A stretch of 64,000 bases of DNA from Methylobacterium fujisawaense (lineage in GTDB: Bacteria > Pseudomonadota > Alphaproteobacteria > Rhizobiales > Beijerinckiaceae): positions 186,001-250,000 of the forward strand of contig NZ_JACJIM010000001.1 of assembly GCF_014138435.1 (NCBI RefSeq), written 5' to 3'. Below the pieces are notes generated by a model. It worked only from the letters and a program-made list of their open reading frames with translations, did not search any database and was not told the DNA's origin. Every line of letters starts with the position of its first letter. Positions within the stretch are counted from its first letter, which is position 1. Below, piece after piece: positions 34,777 through 45,534 of the stretch. The translations under genes and the position numbers were made by a program.

Positions 34777-36051
34777 ATGACGCCGATCCGCCAGCCGATT
34801 CTGATCCGCAGCCTCACCGCGGCCCTCGCCGGCCTGAGTTTCGGCCTGATGGACCACGGCCGCGCCGCGGCACAGGAGACGGCCGCCACCGCGGCCCCGC
34901 CGCCCAGCGTCCAGGTCGACCGCGGTTCGGCGCTCTACGGCCGCCCCGAGGGCGGCGCCGCAGCCAAGCTCGCGCCGGTGGCGGGGCCGCCGTTGGCGGT
35001 CGCGGCCGCCAAGCTGCCGCTCGACAAGCTGAAGGTGCCGGAGGGCTTCAAGATCGAGGTCTATGCCAGCGGCCTCGCCAACGCCCGTGAGATGACCCAG
35101 GCGCCGGACGGCACGCTGTACGTGGGCACCCGGACGGTGGGGAAGGTCTACGCGGTGCTTCCGAAGGCGGATGGGGACGGCAAGCGCGAGGTGAAGACCA
35201 TCGCGTCGGGCCTGCATCGGCCGAACGGCGTCGCCTACCACGACGGCGCGCTGTACGTCGCCGAGCTCTCGAAGATCTGGCGCTACGACGACATCGCGAA
35301 CCACCTCGACGGCGCGGCGAAGCCGACCCTGGTCTATGACGACCTGCCGAAGGACGAGGCCCATGGCTGGAAGTTCATCGCCATCGGCCCGGACAACAAG
35401 CTCTACGTGCCGGTCGGTGCCCCGGGCAACATCGTGATGCCGCCGGACACCCACGCGCAGATCCGGCGCATGGACCTCGACGGCAAGAACGCCGAGGTGA
35501 TCGCCCGCGGCGTGCGCAACACCGTCGGGTTCGACTGGAACCCGAAGACCAAGCAGCTCTGGTTCACCGATAACGGCCGCGACTGGGTCTCGGAGGACAT
35601 CCCGAACGACGAGCTGAACGTGCTCACGGAGCCGGGCAAGCAGCATTTCGGCTATCCGTACTGCCACCAGGGCACGTTCACGGATCCGGAATACGGCTGG
35701 GGTCATTCCTGCTCGGAATTCACCGCGCCGGCGGCGCTCCTCGGCCCGCACACGGCTTCCCTCGGCCTGCGGTTCTACACCGGCACGCAGTTCCCGGAGG
35801 CCTACCGGGACGCGATGTTCGTCGCCCGGCACGGCTCGTGGAACCGCACCGCCAAGCTCGGTGGCGACGTGGTCGTGGCCAAGCCCGGACCGGACGGCAA
35901 GACCGCAGCAACGGAGCCGTTCCTGACCGGCTTCCTCCAGGACAACAAGTATGTCGGCCGCCCGGTGGACGTGCTGGTCGCCAAGGACGGATCGCTGCTC
36001 GTGTCCGACGACTACAACGGCGCGATCTACCGCGTCAGCTACGGCCGGTGA
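34777..36051 (+). CDS. PQQ-dependent sugar dehydrogenase (L-sorbosone dehydrogenase-like)
   Basis: A 424-residue periplasmic protein with a signal peptide (RSLTAALAGLSFGLMDHGRAAA) and a beta-propeller of the soluble glucose/sorbosone dehydrogenase family: LKVPEGFKIEVYASGLANAR, ASGLHRPNGVAYHDGALYVA, IARGVRNTVGFDWNPKTKQL, WFTDNGRDWVSEDIPNDELN, and LLVSDDYNGAIYRVSY at the end. The family oxidises sugars or aldoses using PQQ. It starts at ATG 34777 with a GGGAGA site. Its TGA shares a base with the next ATG, so it is coupled to the diheme cytochrome c that probably takes its electrons. Actual PQQ binding is inferred from family. Confidence 0.9.
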   Translation: MTPIRQPILIRSLTAALAGLSFGLMDHGRAAAQETAATAAPPPSVQVDRGSALYGRPEGGAAAKLAPVAGPPLAVAAAKLPLDKLKVPEGFKIEVYASGLANAREMTQAPDGTLYVGTRTVGKVYAVLPKADGDGKREVKTIASGLHRPNGVAYHDGALYVAELSKIWRYDDIANHLDGAAKPTLVYDDLPKDEAHGWKFIAIGPDNKLYVPVGAPGNIVMPPDTHAQIRRMDLDGKNAEVIARGVRNTVGFDWNPKTKQLWFTDNGRDWVSEDIPNDELNVLTEPGKQHFGYPYCHQGTFTDPEYGWGHSCSEFTAPAALLGPHTASLGLRFYTGTQFPEAYRDAMFVARHGSWNRTAKLGGDVVVAKPGPDGKTAATEPFLTGFLQDNKYVGRPVDVLVAKDGSLLVSDDYNGAIYRVSYGR

Positions 36052-36641
36052 TGCGCCGCCACCTCCGGTCGATCTGCGGGCTGGCCCCTGCCCTCGGCGG
36101 GCTGCTCTCGGCGGGTGCGGCGCTTGCCGCCCCGGACGCGGCGCTGCAGGAGCGCCTCGCCCCCTGTATCGGCTGCCACGGTGCGGGCATGTCTGCGACG
36201 GAGGGCGTGCCCTCGCTCGGGGGGCAGCTTCCGGACTACGTGGTGACGCAGCTCTTCCAGTTCCGGGAGAAGCAGCGGGAGGCGCCGCCGATGAACGAGG
36301 TGGCTGCCGGATTCTCCGACGACGACCTGCGCAGCTACGCCGACGCGGTGGCGACGCTGCCGCCGCCCGCCTGGTCCGGTCCGCCGGCCGATGCGGCTCT
36401 GACAGCACGGGCCCAGGCACTGGTCGCCAAGCACCAGTGCAATTCCTGCCATGGACCGGATCTCGCGGGTCGGGACGCGATCCCGCGGATCCGGGCACAG
36501 CGCGAGGACTACCTCGCCAAGGCGCTCGCCGGCTACAAGTCGAACGCCCGGCCCGGCTACGATCCCGCCATGAACGAGGCGGCGCAGGGCCTGAGCGAGG
36601 CCGACATCAAGGATCTGGCGGCCTACGTGTCGCGGCTCTGA
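36051..36641 (+). CDS. Diheme c-type cytochrome
   Basis: A 196-residue periplasmic protein with a signal peptide (GLAPALGGLLSAGAALA) and two CXXCH haem sites, CIGCH and CNSCH, in two similar halves, as in cytochrome c4-type proteins. Methionine ligands are likely in PPMNEVAAGF and PAMNEAAQGL. The start ATG 36051 overlaps the dehydrogenase stop (TGATG), so it is translated from the same mRNA and should carry electrons from the PQQ dehydrogenase to the respiratory chain. The frame upstream to 35838 is a shadow. Confidence 0.93.
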   Translation: MRRHLRSICGLAPALGGLLSAGAALAAPDAALQERLAPCIGCHGAGMSATEGVPSLGGQLPDYVVTQLFQFREKQREAPPMNEVAAGFSDDDLRSYADAVATLPPPAWSGPPADAALTARAQALVAKHQCNSCHGPDLAGRDAIPRIRAQREDYLAKALAGYKSNARPGYDPAMNEAAQGLSEADIKDLAAYVSRL

Positions 36642-36671
36642 GGGCGGGCTCGGGCGCTTCCCCGCCTCCTC

Positions 36672-36780
36672 TCATCCTGAGGTGAGCGCGAAGCGGGCCT
36701 CCAAGGCGTAATCCAGGGATCGCGCGGCCGGCTGAAGCCCCAATCCGAGGCTTGCGCCGCGCTCCGGCCCCTCAGGATGA
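36672..36780. repeat. Interspersed repeat with inverted ends
   Basis: TCATCCTGAGG (36672-36682) and its exact reverse complement (36770-36780) bound a 109-bp GC-rich element. This kind of element, with these ends, occurs in intergenic regions of many Rhizobiales genomes (recollection, not searched). It lies between the convergent cytochrome c and MOSC genes and has no coding sense. Confidence 0.65.
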
Positions 36781-36812
36781 CGGGGGCTTATGGGACCGCT
36801 CTTCCGGTCCCG

Positions 36813-37583
36813 TCACCGCACGACCCGCAGTGAGTCGCCTTTCGCGAGCGCCCCGCCGGCGATCACCTCCGCGTAGACGCCGAGGTCGCGGTGGCCGAGG
36901 CGGGCGTCGAGCGTCCAGGGGATGTCGCAGTCGCGGATGCCGCTGGTCGGCTCGACGTTTGTCGCCGCGCACCGCACCGTCCGTTTGGTGATCTTGAGCC
37001 GCAGCCCGCTCGGCGCCTCGACCACCTGGCCGACCATCTCCAGTTCGGCGAAGGGGTCGAGCCCCTCGACGAGCAGGTTGCCGCGGAAGCGCAGCGGGTC
37101 CACGGGCACGCCGAGATAATCCTCCACCGCCGCCACGCTCGCACGGTTGATGAGCGACACGTAGCCGGTTGGGGAATCCGTGAACCGGTATTGCGGCGGG
37201 GCGGCGAGCACCTTCGGTTCGCCCCGCAGGCTCCCGGGGATGAACCGCCGCATCAGATCCGCAAGCCCCTCTCGCCCGGCCTCGGTGTCGAGGTTGAAGG
37301 CCTGCGGCTCGCCATGGCCCTCGACGGTGAGAGTCGTCGTAGCATCCTCGTAGCGGGTGCGCAGGCGGGCGAGCGCCTCGTCACGCATGAGCATCAGGTA
37401 CTTCGTCTTCGGCTGATGGCGGGGCGCCACCGCGTTGAAGCCCGAGGGCCCGTTCTCGATGGCGTAGAGCCGGTCGCCCGGGAAGAAGCCGCTGGTCTCG
37501 AGGTCCGCCCGCTCGACGGGTTCGGGACTCAAGCCCTTCACCGGATAGCGGTAGAGAGCGCTGACATGAATCAATGCGGTCAT
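36813..37583 (-). CDS. MOSC domain-containing protein
   Basis: A 256-residue protein with an N-terminal MOSC beta-barrel domain (SALYRYPVKGLSPEPVERADL) and a C-terminal MOSC domain (DPLRFRGNLLVEGL, then KITKRTVRCAATNVEPTSG with the conserved cysteine). MOSC proteins carry sulfur or molybdenum cofactor sulfur, or reduce N-hydroxylated compounds with a cytochrome b5 and a reductase. The start ATG 37583 (MTALIHVSALY) is chosen by family; a longer frame upstream is cysteine-rich and unlikely. It stands alone and its partner is not visible. Confidence 0.9.
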   Translation of the reverse strand: MTALIHVSALYRYPVKGLSPEPVERADLETSGFFPGDRLYAIENGPSGFNAVAPRHQPKTKYLMLMRDEALARLRTRYEDATTTLTVEGHGEPQAFNLDTEAGREGLADLMRRFIPGSLRGEPKVLAAPPQYRFTDSPTGYVSLINRASVAAVEDYLGVPVDPLRFRGNLLVEGLDPFAELEMVGQVVEAPSGLRLKITKRTVRCAATNVEPTSGIRDCDIPWTLDARLGHRDLGVYAEVIAGGALAKGDSLRVVR

Positions 37584-37633
37584 GCGCGAAGCGTGGCCCT
37601 GAAATGATCCGTCACGCAAGAGCCTCATCGCCC

Positions 37634-37661
37634 CTTGTGGTGCCCAATTGCAACACCACAT
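37634..37661 (+). promoter_or_regulatory. Candidate heat-shock promoter of clpB
   Basis: CTTG (37634-37637), within a CCCTTG context like the RpoH -35 element, is followed 18 bp later by CCACAT (37656-37661), a weak match to its -10. It lies about 120 bp upstream of clpB. Match to the RpoH consensus is partial. Confidence 0.32.
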
Positions 37662-37782
37662 CGGGATCACCGGCGGCCGCCAATGGCGCCGGGGCCCTCG
37701 CGCGGCGGATAGCCGGAGGGCGACGTTTCGGTGGCGCCGCGCCTCTCATCGGGCGGCGGATGCCGGTACGGGAGGGTTGTGC

Positions 37783-40419
<2,637 letters not shown>

Positions 40420-40440
40420 TCCTGAGACAGACGATCGGGT

Positions 40441-40470
40441 GGCGCGCCCACACAGGGTGCGCCGCCTTTT
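40441..40470 (+). terminator. Rho-independent terminator of clpB
   Basis: GGCGCGCCC and GGGTGCGCC form a 9-bp stem (one G-T pair) with an ACACA loop, followed by GCCTTTT. It begins 22 nt after the clpB stop. Confidence 0.7.
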
Positions 40471-40604
40471 CCGTCTCGGCTTCGTTCCACCGGCCCTCGC
40501 GACGCGATCGCGATCCCGAGTGACGACGCGTGCCGTATCGGCCGCCAGCGTCACGATGAGCTAGTTGCCTGGACAGCGCGGACGGGCCTGGGGATCCTGG
40601 CGGC

Positions 40605-40949
40605 ATGCGTCGCGCCCACGCCGCCCTGATTCTCGCCGAACCCCGCGTCGCTGCGGCGGACCATCACCCGCCGCCCGTCGCGGCTGCCCTCGCCAGGGCC
40701 AAGGCCTCCTGCGGATCCGAGGCGGCAACGCACGAGCCCGATGTCATCACGCGGCGGGCCGTCAACGGCAGCGCTATGGCCGACGTCGTCCTGCGTTTGA
40801 GTGCCGTTCCGTGCGGTGATGACGCCGCATCGGACGGCGGCACCGCAGGCTGCGAGATGCGGGTCTCCGCATCGAAGAAGGACGAGTTCGTCGAGGCCGT
40901 CGATCCGATCGCCTTCTGGAGCGGGAGCACAGACAGCCGGATACGCTAG
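40605..40949 (+). CDS. Possible small hypothetical protein
   Basis: A 114-residue frame with a third-position GC of roughly four in five codons, similar to real genes here. It opens MRRAHAALILAEPRVAAAD and contains EMRVSASKKDEFVEAVDPIAF. The ribosome site is weak (GGGGAT 13 nt upstream) and no family is recognised. The opposite strand holds an 88-residue frame sharing its third positions (40664-40930), so the signal could come from either. Both may be chance in GC-rich DNA. Confidence 0.28.
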   Translation: MRRAHAALILAEPRVAAADHHPPPVAAALARAKASCGSEAATHEPDVITRRAVNGSAMADVVLRLSAVPCGDDAASDGGTAGCEMRVSASKKDEFVEAVDPIAFWSGSTDSRIR

Positions 40950-41165
40950 CGTGCAGCCGCGGGCCGCAGCATGTCGACGAGGCACTGCGCATTCGTTCAG
41001 CGGCATCCGTGCCGCATGGGGGCGTGCTCCGGTCCGGACAGCAGGCGAGCTCCGACCGCGATCGGTTTGCGGCCGCGGGCGTCACGCAGCCTTTGCCGGA
41101 CGGCGCACGGTCGGCCAGAGTGGCATCGTGCTCGGCGGAGTGCCCCCTGACGGGAGACAGGCGAA

Positions 41166-43154
41166 TTGATCCCATCGCATCTGATCTTAGCCGGAGCCCT
41201 GTTGGCCATGATCGCAGCCGCGCCGCCCCTGATGGCAGCCCCCGACGGCATCCGCGCCGTAACCCTTTCGAGCGGCGGCCTTGCCGAAGTGACCCTGGTT
41301 CATGCGGTCGACGGCGATACGACGATCGGGCTCAACGTCAGGCCAGAGCAGATCGACGACATCCTCAAGAGCCTCGTCGTGCGTGATCCGCTGGGCACCG
41401 TCGGTGCCCTGCGTCTGGACGGGGTGGATCAGGTCGACGAGACGCTGCGGACGATGCCGTTCACCGCGGACGATCTGTCCGCGCCGGCGCGCCTCGTGGG
41501 GAAGCTGCAGGGCATTCCAGTCAAGATCCAGAGCGCCGGGCGCACGCTCGAAGGCCGGGTGCTCGGCGTATCCGAGCGCAATGCCGGAACCGAGGCGGGC
41601 GAGGTCGCGATCCTGACCGTGCTGACCGGGTCGGGCACGCTCGAATCCGTGCCGATCGAGGACGGCGCGACCGTGACGATCCAGGATCCGGTCATGGCGG
41701 CCAGGATCGCCGCGGCCGTCGACGCGGCCGGCAAGGCCAAGGTCGGCGATGCCCACCGGGTCGAGATCGATGTCGCGGGACGCGGCCGGCGCGAGGTCCG
41801 GTTGACCTACGTCGTCGCCGCGCCCGTCTGGAAGACGAGCTATCGCATCGTCGACGGCGGCGAAGGCCGGGCGAATCTGCAGGCCTGGGCGGTCCTCGAG
41901 AATGCCCTCGGCGCGGACTGGAAGGGCGTCGACGTCACCCTGTCGTCCGGATCGCCGGTGGCGCTCCTCCAGCGCCTGCACCGGCGCTACTGGCGCACGA
42001 GACCGGAGGCGCCGGTGATGGTCGACGATGTCGGCATGCCCGATCTCGACCAGGGCACGGTCGCTCCGAAGACGCTGTCCCGTCTGCGTGCCCCCGCGGC
42101 GCCCGCTGCCGCTGTGCCCCTTCCGGCTCCGATGGCGCGCCTCGACGCGCGCCTGGACGCTGCGGAATCCGGCTACGAGGCGGCGGCCGCGACGGCGACT
42201 GCCGGGGCCAGCGAGGGAGATGTGTCGGCCAACTTCACGCTGCCGCATCCGGTCGATCTCCGCGCCGGCGGCACGCTGTCCGTGCCGTTCATCGATACCG
42301 AGATCGAGGCCGAGCGGATCGCCCTCTGGAAACCGGGTCAGGGGATCCATCCGATCGCGGCCCTCAGGATCCGCAACGGCACCGCCGCGATGCTGCCCGC
42401 CGGTCTCATCACCCTCTACGACCGCAAGGCCGGCTACCTCGGGGATGCGCGCCTGCCCGCGACCCCCGTCGGCGAGCAGCGGCTGGCCAGCTTCGCCGTC
42501 GACCGGAAGGTCGCCGTCCAGGCGGAGACGAAGCCGAGCGAGGCCTTGACCAAGATCACGGTGGTCGACGGCGTGGCGCGCGCGACGATGATTGCCCGTG
42601 AGGTCACCACCTACACGATCAAGGGTGCGCCGGACGCCGCCCGGGCCGTCATCATCGAGCATCCCCGACGCGATGGCTGGACCTTCACGTCCTCCGCCCG
42701 CGACAGCGAAACCCCCACGGCCTATCGTCTCAAGGTCGCGGTTCCCGCCGGCGGGTCGGCGGAGACCCAGGCCGTGTTCGAACGCGTTCAGATCGATGCC
42801 TACGATCTCGTCGATGCCGATGAGGCGCTGCTGGTCCGCTGGGCCTCCCTCGCCGCCGAACCGGACCTCGGCGGCAAGCTCAGGACCCTTTCGCAGGTCC
42901 GCGCGGAGGTTGCCGCGGCGACGCGCACCGTCGAGGAGATCGGCGAGCGCGCGGCGAAGGTGCAGGCCGAGCAGGAGCGCATCCGCAGCAATCTCGGCGC
43001 CGTCCCCAAGGACAGCGAACTGGCGCGGCGCTATCTCACCCGTATGGGCGCCCAGGAAGACGAACTGGCGAAGCTGGCCGCCGCCCGGGCCGGGGCCGAG
43101 AGCGAGCTGAAGGCCGCACAGGCGCGGATCCGGACGCTGATCGCGGCGCTCTGA
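41166..43154 (+). CDS. DUF4139 domain-containing secreted protein
   Basis: A 662-residue protein with an N-terminal signal peptide (LILAGALLAMIAAAPPLMAA) and an extended DUF4139 region from about residue 200, including RREVRLTYVVAAPVWKTSYR and ENALGADWKGVDVTLSSGSP. The middle has an Ala/Pro/Gly-rich linker (about 300-350). The C-terminus is a charged coiled coil (about 585-660: EEIGERAAKVQAEQERIRS). DUF4139 has no established biochemical role; members are often periplasmic and mucoid-associated. The start is TTG 41166, because no ATG fits before the signal peptide. It is convergent with the IMPase gene through a hairpin. Confidence 0.82.
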   Translation: MIPSHLILAGALLAMIAAAPPLMAAPDGIRAVTLSSGGLAEVTLVHAVDGDTTIGLNVRPEQIDDILKSLVVRDPLGTVGALRLDGVDQVDETLRTMPFTADDLSAPARLVGKLQGIPVKIQSAGRTLEGRVLGVSERNAGTEAGEVAILTVLTGSGTLESVPIEDGATVTIQDPVMAARIAAAVDAAGKAKVGDAHRVEIDVAGRGRREVRLTYVVAAPVWKTSYRIVDGGEGRANLQAWAVLENALGADWKGVDVTLSSGSPVALLQRLHRRYWRTRPEAPVMVDDVGMPDLDQGTVAPKTLSRLRAPAAPAAAVPLPAPMARLDARLDAAESGYEAAAATATAGASEGDVSANFTLPHPVDLRAGGTLSVPFIDTEIEAERIALWKPGQGIHPIAALRIRNGTAAMLPAGLITLYDRKAGYLGDARLPATPVGEQRLASFAVDRKVAVQAETKPSEALTKITVVDGVARATMIAREVTTYTIKGAPDAARAVIIEHPRRDGWTFTSSARDSETPTAYRLKVAVPAGGSAETQAVFERVQIDAYDLVDADEALLVRWASLAAEPDLGGKLRTLSQVRAEVAAATRTVEEIGERAAKVQAEQERIRSNLGAVPKDSELARRYLTRMGAQEDELAKLAAARAGAESELKAAQARIRTLIAAL

Positions 43155-43162
43155 CCGCCCGT

Positions 43163-43185
43163 CCCGGATCCGTTCGCGGTCCGGG
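43163..43185. terminator. Hairpin between convergent DUF4139 and IMPase genes
   Basis: CCCGGA / TCCGGG enclose an inner CCG / CGG pair with a TTCG loop and single-base bulges. It lies just after the DUF4139 stop, so it could end transcription from both sides; no T-tract is seen. Confidence 0.45.
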
Positions 43186-43246
43186 CCCGAAGTCCCGTCC
43201 GCGAAGGGCGTCCCGCGATCCGGGCGCCCGCCTCCGGGATGATGTC

Positions 43247-44140
43247 CTAGGCCCGGCGGATCGCCGCGGCCAGATCGGCCGCCTGATCGCGATCCCGACA
43301 CACCAGCCAGAGATCGTCGTGAGCGGACAGCTCAGCGTCGAACAGGTCGACGAAGGCGGCCGGCGGATCCCCGAGGTCGGGCCAGTGATACAGGCCGAAA
43401 CCCAGCGCCTCGAACAGGGGCAGGATCGGGCCCAGGTCCCACAAGCGGTTGTTGCTCAGGGTCGCGTCGAGGCGTCCCGTGGCCAGGAGCGCGGCATCCG
43501 AGATCGCGCCGCCCTCGCTCCAGGGGAACCAGCCGCAGCCGTAATCCAGGGTGTAGCGCTGCGCCGTGACCGACAGCCAGCCGACATGGCCGGTCCGGCG
43601 CTCCGGCCGGTGGAGCGGGCGCAACGCCGCAATCATGCGGCCGCCGCGGGTCGGCGCCCAGAAGGCCCGGCCCTCACTGGCCGCGAGCAGGATGCCCTCC
43701 GTCGCCTCCGCCGGGATGCTCCGGGCCGGCGCTGAGCGGTCTTCGTTCCAGGCCGGCAGGCTCATCACGCAGCTCCGGGGCCAGCCCGTGCGGCAGGCCG
43801 CAACCATCACGCCCCAGCCCGACAGGCCGCCCGCGAAGGGTCGGGTGCCGTCGATCGGATCGCCCACGAAGGTCCAGGCATCCCGGGCGAGCAGCGCCCG
43901 GGCCGCCGCCTGTCCCAGATCCTCGGCGGTCTCCTCCTCGATCAAATCAGGGCCGAACCGCGCGTGCATCAGCTGGCTGACGGCGAGGTCGGCCTCGGTC
44001 AGGGCCTGGCCGAGATCCGGGCCCTTGTTGGTCATGTCCAGGCCCGTCGCCCGCATGGTCAAGGCCAGGGGTGCGGCCTCCTCGGCGAAGGCCAGCATCT
44101 GCGCGAGGACATCGGATTCGGACGTGTCGGACGAGGTCAT
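43247..44140 (-). CDS. Inositol monophosphatase family protein (possibly histidinol-phosphatase)
   Basis: A 297-residue Mg2+-dependent phosphatase of the IMPase superfamily. The three metal motifs are visible: LIEEETAED, FVGDPIDGTRPF and, near the end, LWDLGPILPLFEALGF. The KGPDLGQALTEADLAVSQLM N-terminal stretch is typical of the family. It could act on inositol phosphate, histidinol phosphate or 3'-phosphonucleotide; the sequence does not decide. Its ATG overlaps the NUDIX stop, so the two are co-translated, and they may act on related phosphate esters. It is convergent with the DUF4139 gene. Confidence 0.88.
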   Translation of the reverse strand: MTSSDTSESDVLAQMLAFAEEAAPLALTMRATGLDMTNKGPDLGQALTEADLAVSQLMHARFGPDLIEEETAEDLGQAAARALLARDAWTFVGDPIDGTRPFAGGLSGWGVMVAACRTGWPRSCVMSLPAWNEDRSAPARSIPAEATEGILLAASEGRAFWAPTRGGRMIAALRPLHRPERRTGHVGWLSVTAQRYTLDYGCGWFPWSEGGAISDAALLATGRLDATLSNNRLWDLGPILPLFEALGFGLYHWPDLGDPPAAFVDLFDAELSAHDDLWLVCRDRDQAADLAAAIRRA

Positions 44141-44712
44141 GCGGCGAACAAGTCGGGGCTTCGGAGCATCAGGGCCTGGACCAGGACCAGCGTCTTGAGA
44201 TCGGGCAGGCGACCGGCACGGGCCTGATCGCCCAGCGTGGCGAGGGGCACTTCGAGGGCGAGAACCTGCTCGCCCTCTTCGTGGAGGCCGCCGCCGGATC
44301 CGACCCGGTCGGAGGCGCCGTAGGGCGCAAGGTAGAGCCAGAGCCGCTCCGAAGAGATGCTCGGCATGCTGTAGGCATGCACCACCGGCTCGAGATCCCG
44401 AAGGCGGACGCCCGCCTCCTCCATCGCCTCGCGGATCGCGGTCTCCTCCGGCGCGGCGCCGTCGAGGCCGCCCGCGGGCGCCTCGTCGAGATCGGCCGGC
44501 TCGCCCCAGAAAGCCGGGCCGACCCGCGCCTGCCGCACGAGCAGCGCCACGCGCCGAACGGGATCGTAGGGCAGCACGCAGGCCGCCTCGCCGTGATCCT
44601 CCAGCGCCCGCCGGACGGTGCTCCCGTCCGGCAGCGTCAGCGTGGCAATGCCGAAGGTGTTCCAGCCGCGGTGGATCACCTCCAGCGGCAGGGCAGGCGC
44701 GGCCTCGGTCAT
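44137..44712 (-). CDS. NUDIX hydrolase (ADP-ribose pyrophosphatase-like)
   Basis: A 191-residue pyrophosphohydrolase. The Nudix box is complete: GGLDGAAPEETAIREAMEEA then GV, with the Glu residues that bind Mg2+. Upstream RRALEDHGEAACVLPYDPVRR and ALLVRQARVGP resemble ADP-ribose or nucleoside-diphosphate-sugar hydrolases. It cleaves the pyrophosphate of a nucleotide-linked compound. Its stop overlaps the IMPase start (ATGA), and it begins 7 nt before the end of the GST gene, so GST-NUDIX-IMPase are likely one transcript. Confidence 0.93.
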   Translation of the reverse strand: MTEAAPALPLEVIHRGWNTFGIATLTLPDGSTVRRALEDHGEAACVLPYDPVRRVALLVRQARVGPAFWGEPADLDEAPAGGLDGAAPEETAIREAMEEAGVRLRDLEPVVHAYSMPSISSERLWLYLAPYGASDRVGSGGGLHEEGEQVLALEVPLATLGDQARAGRLPDLKTLVLVQALMLRSPDLFAA

Positions 44713-44719
44713 GTCCCGG

Positions 44720-45427
44720 TCAGCGCTTCGTGCTGGAAGCGGTCTGGCCGAACATCACCTTCTTGGCGTCCTCGCTCATGGTCTTGCCGTAGTCGGGATT
44801 GACCTCCGGGGCGCGGGCATAGGCCGCCTTCGTGGCCGGCCGCTCGGCGATCGCCGTGAACCAGCGCTTCAGGTTCGGATGCTCATCGAGGTTCTGGCCC
44901 TGCTTCTCGTAGGGCACGATCCAGGGGTAGCAGGCCATGTCGGCGATGGAATAATCAGGGCCGGCGACGAAGGCGCGATCGGCCAGGCGCCGGTCGAGGA
45001 CGCCATAGAGCCGGTTGGTCTCGTTAACGTAGCGCTTGATCGCGTAGTCGATCTTCTCCGGCGCATATTGCGAGAAGTGGTGGTTCTGGCCGAGCATCGG
45101 GCCGAGGCCACCCATCTGCCAGAACAGCCATTGCAGCACCTCTGCCCGGCCGCGCAGATCCCCCGGAATGAAGCGCCCGGTCTTCTCGGCGAGGTAGAGC
45201 AGGATTGCTCCCGATTCGAACAGCGAGACCGGCGCGCCGCCGCCGGCCGGCTCGTCGTCGACGATCGCCGGCATCCGGTTGTTGGGCGCGATCTTGAGAA
45301 AATCCGGATTAAACTGCTCGCCCTTACCAATATTTACCGGGTGAATGCGGTAGGCAAGCCCCGCCTCTTCGAGAAACATCGTGATCTTATGGCCGTTCGG
45401 CGTCGGCCAGTAGTGGAGTTCGATCAT
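44720..45427 (-). CDS. Glutathione S-transferase, Nu class (YghU/YfcG-like)
   Basis: A 235-residue GST with a thioredoxin-like N-terminal domain (MIELHYWPTPNGHKITMFLE, the PNG segment near the glutathione site) and NNRMPAIVDDEP plus SLFESGAILLYLAEKTG, and an all-helical C-terminal domain (WLFWQMGGLGPMLGQNHHF). The Nu class acts as disulfide-bond oxidoreductase on glutathione and organic peroxides. It begins the GST-NUDIX-IMPase group. Gene order suggests co-transcription but not a shared pathway. Confidence 0.93.
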   Translation of the reverse strand: MIELHYWPTPNGHKITMFLEEAGLAYRIHPVNIGKGEQFNPDFLKIAPNNRMPAIVDDEPAGGGAPVSLFESGAILLYLAEKTGRFIPGDLRGRAEVLQWLFWQMGGLGPMLGQNHHFSQYAPEKIDYAIKRYVNETNRLYGVLDRRLADRAFVAGPDYSIADMACYPWIVPYEKQGQNLDEHPNLKRWFTAIAERPATKAAYARAPEVNPDYGKTMSEDAKKVMFGQTASSTKR

Positions 45428-45534
45428 CGGCTGGTGTCCCGTTATGCCCCGGCGGACGGGAAGTGGGTCGGCGCGGCGCTCCGGTCAAGCACGCGACCGG
45501 CGGCGCGGGCGAGCCGCGGTATCCCGGCGTGGCC

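Larger units (their letters stand above)
40420..41165. other. Long gap between clpB and the DUF4139 gene
   Basis: A 746-bp spacer holding the clpB terminator at its start. The only reading frame with coding-like codon use is the weak one at 40605-40949. The rest shows no gene, RNA or strong repeat that I can support. Confidence 0.5.
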
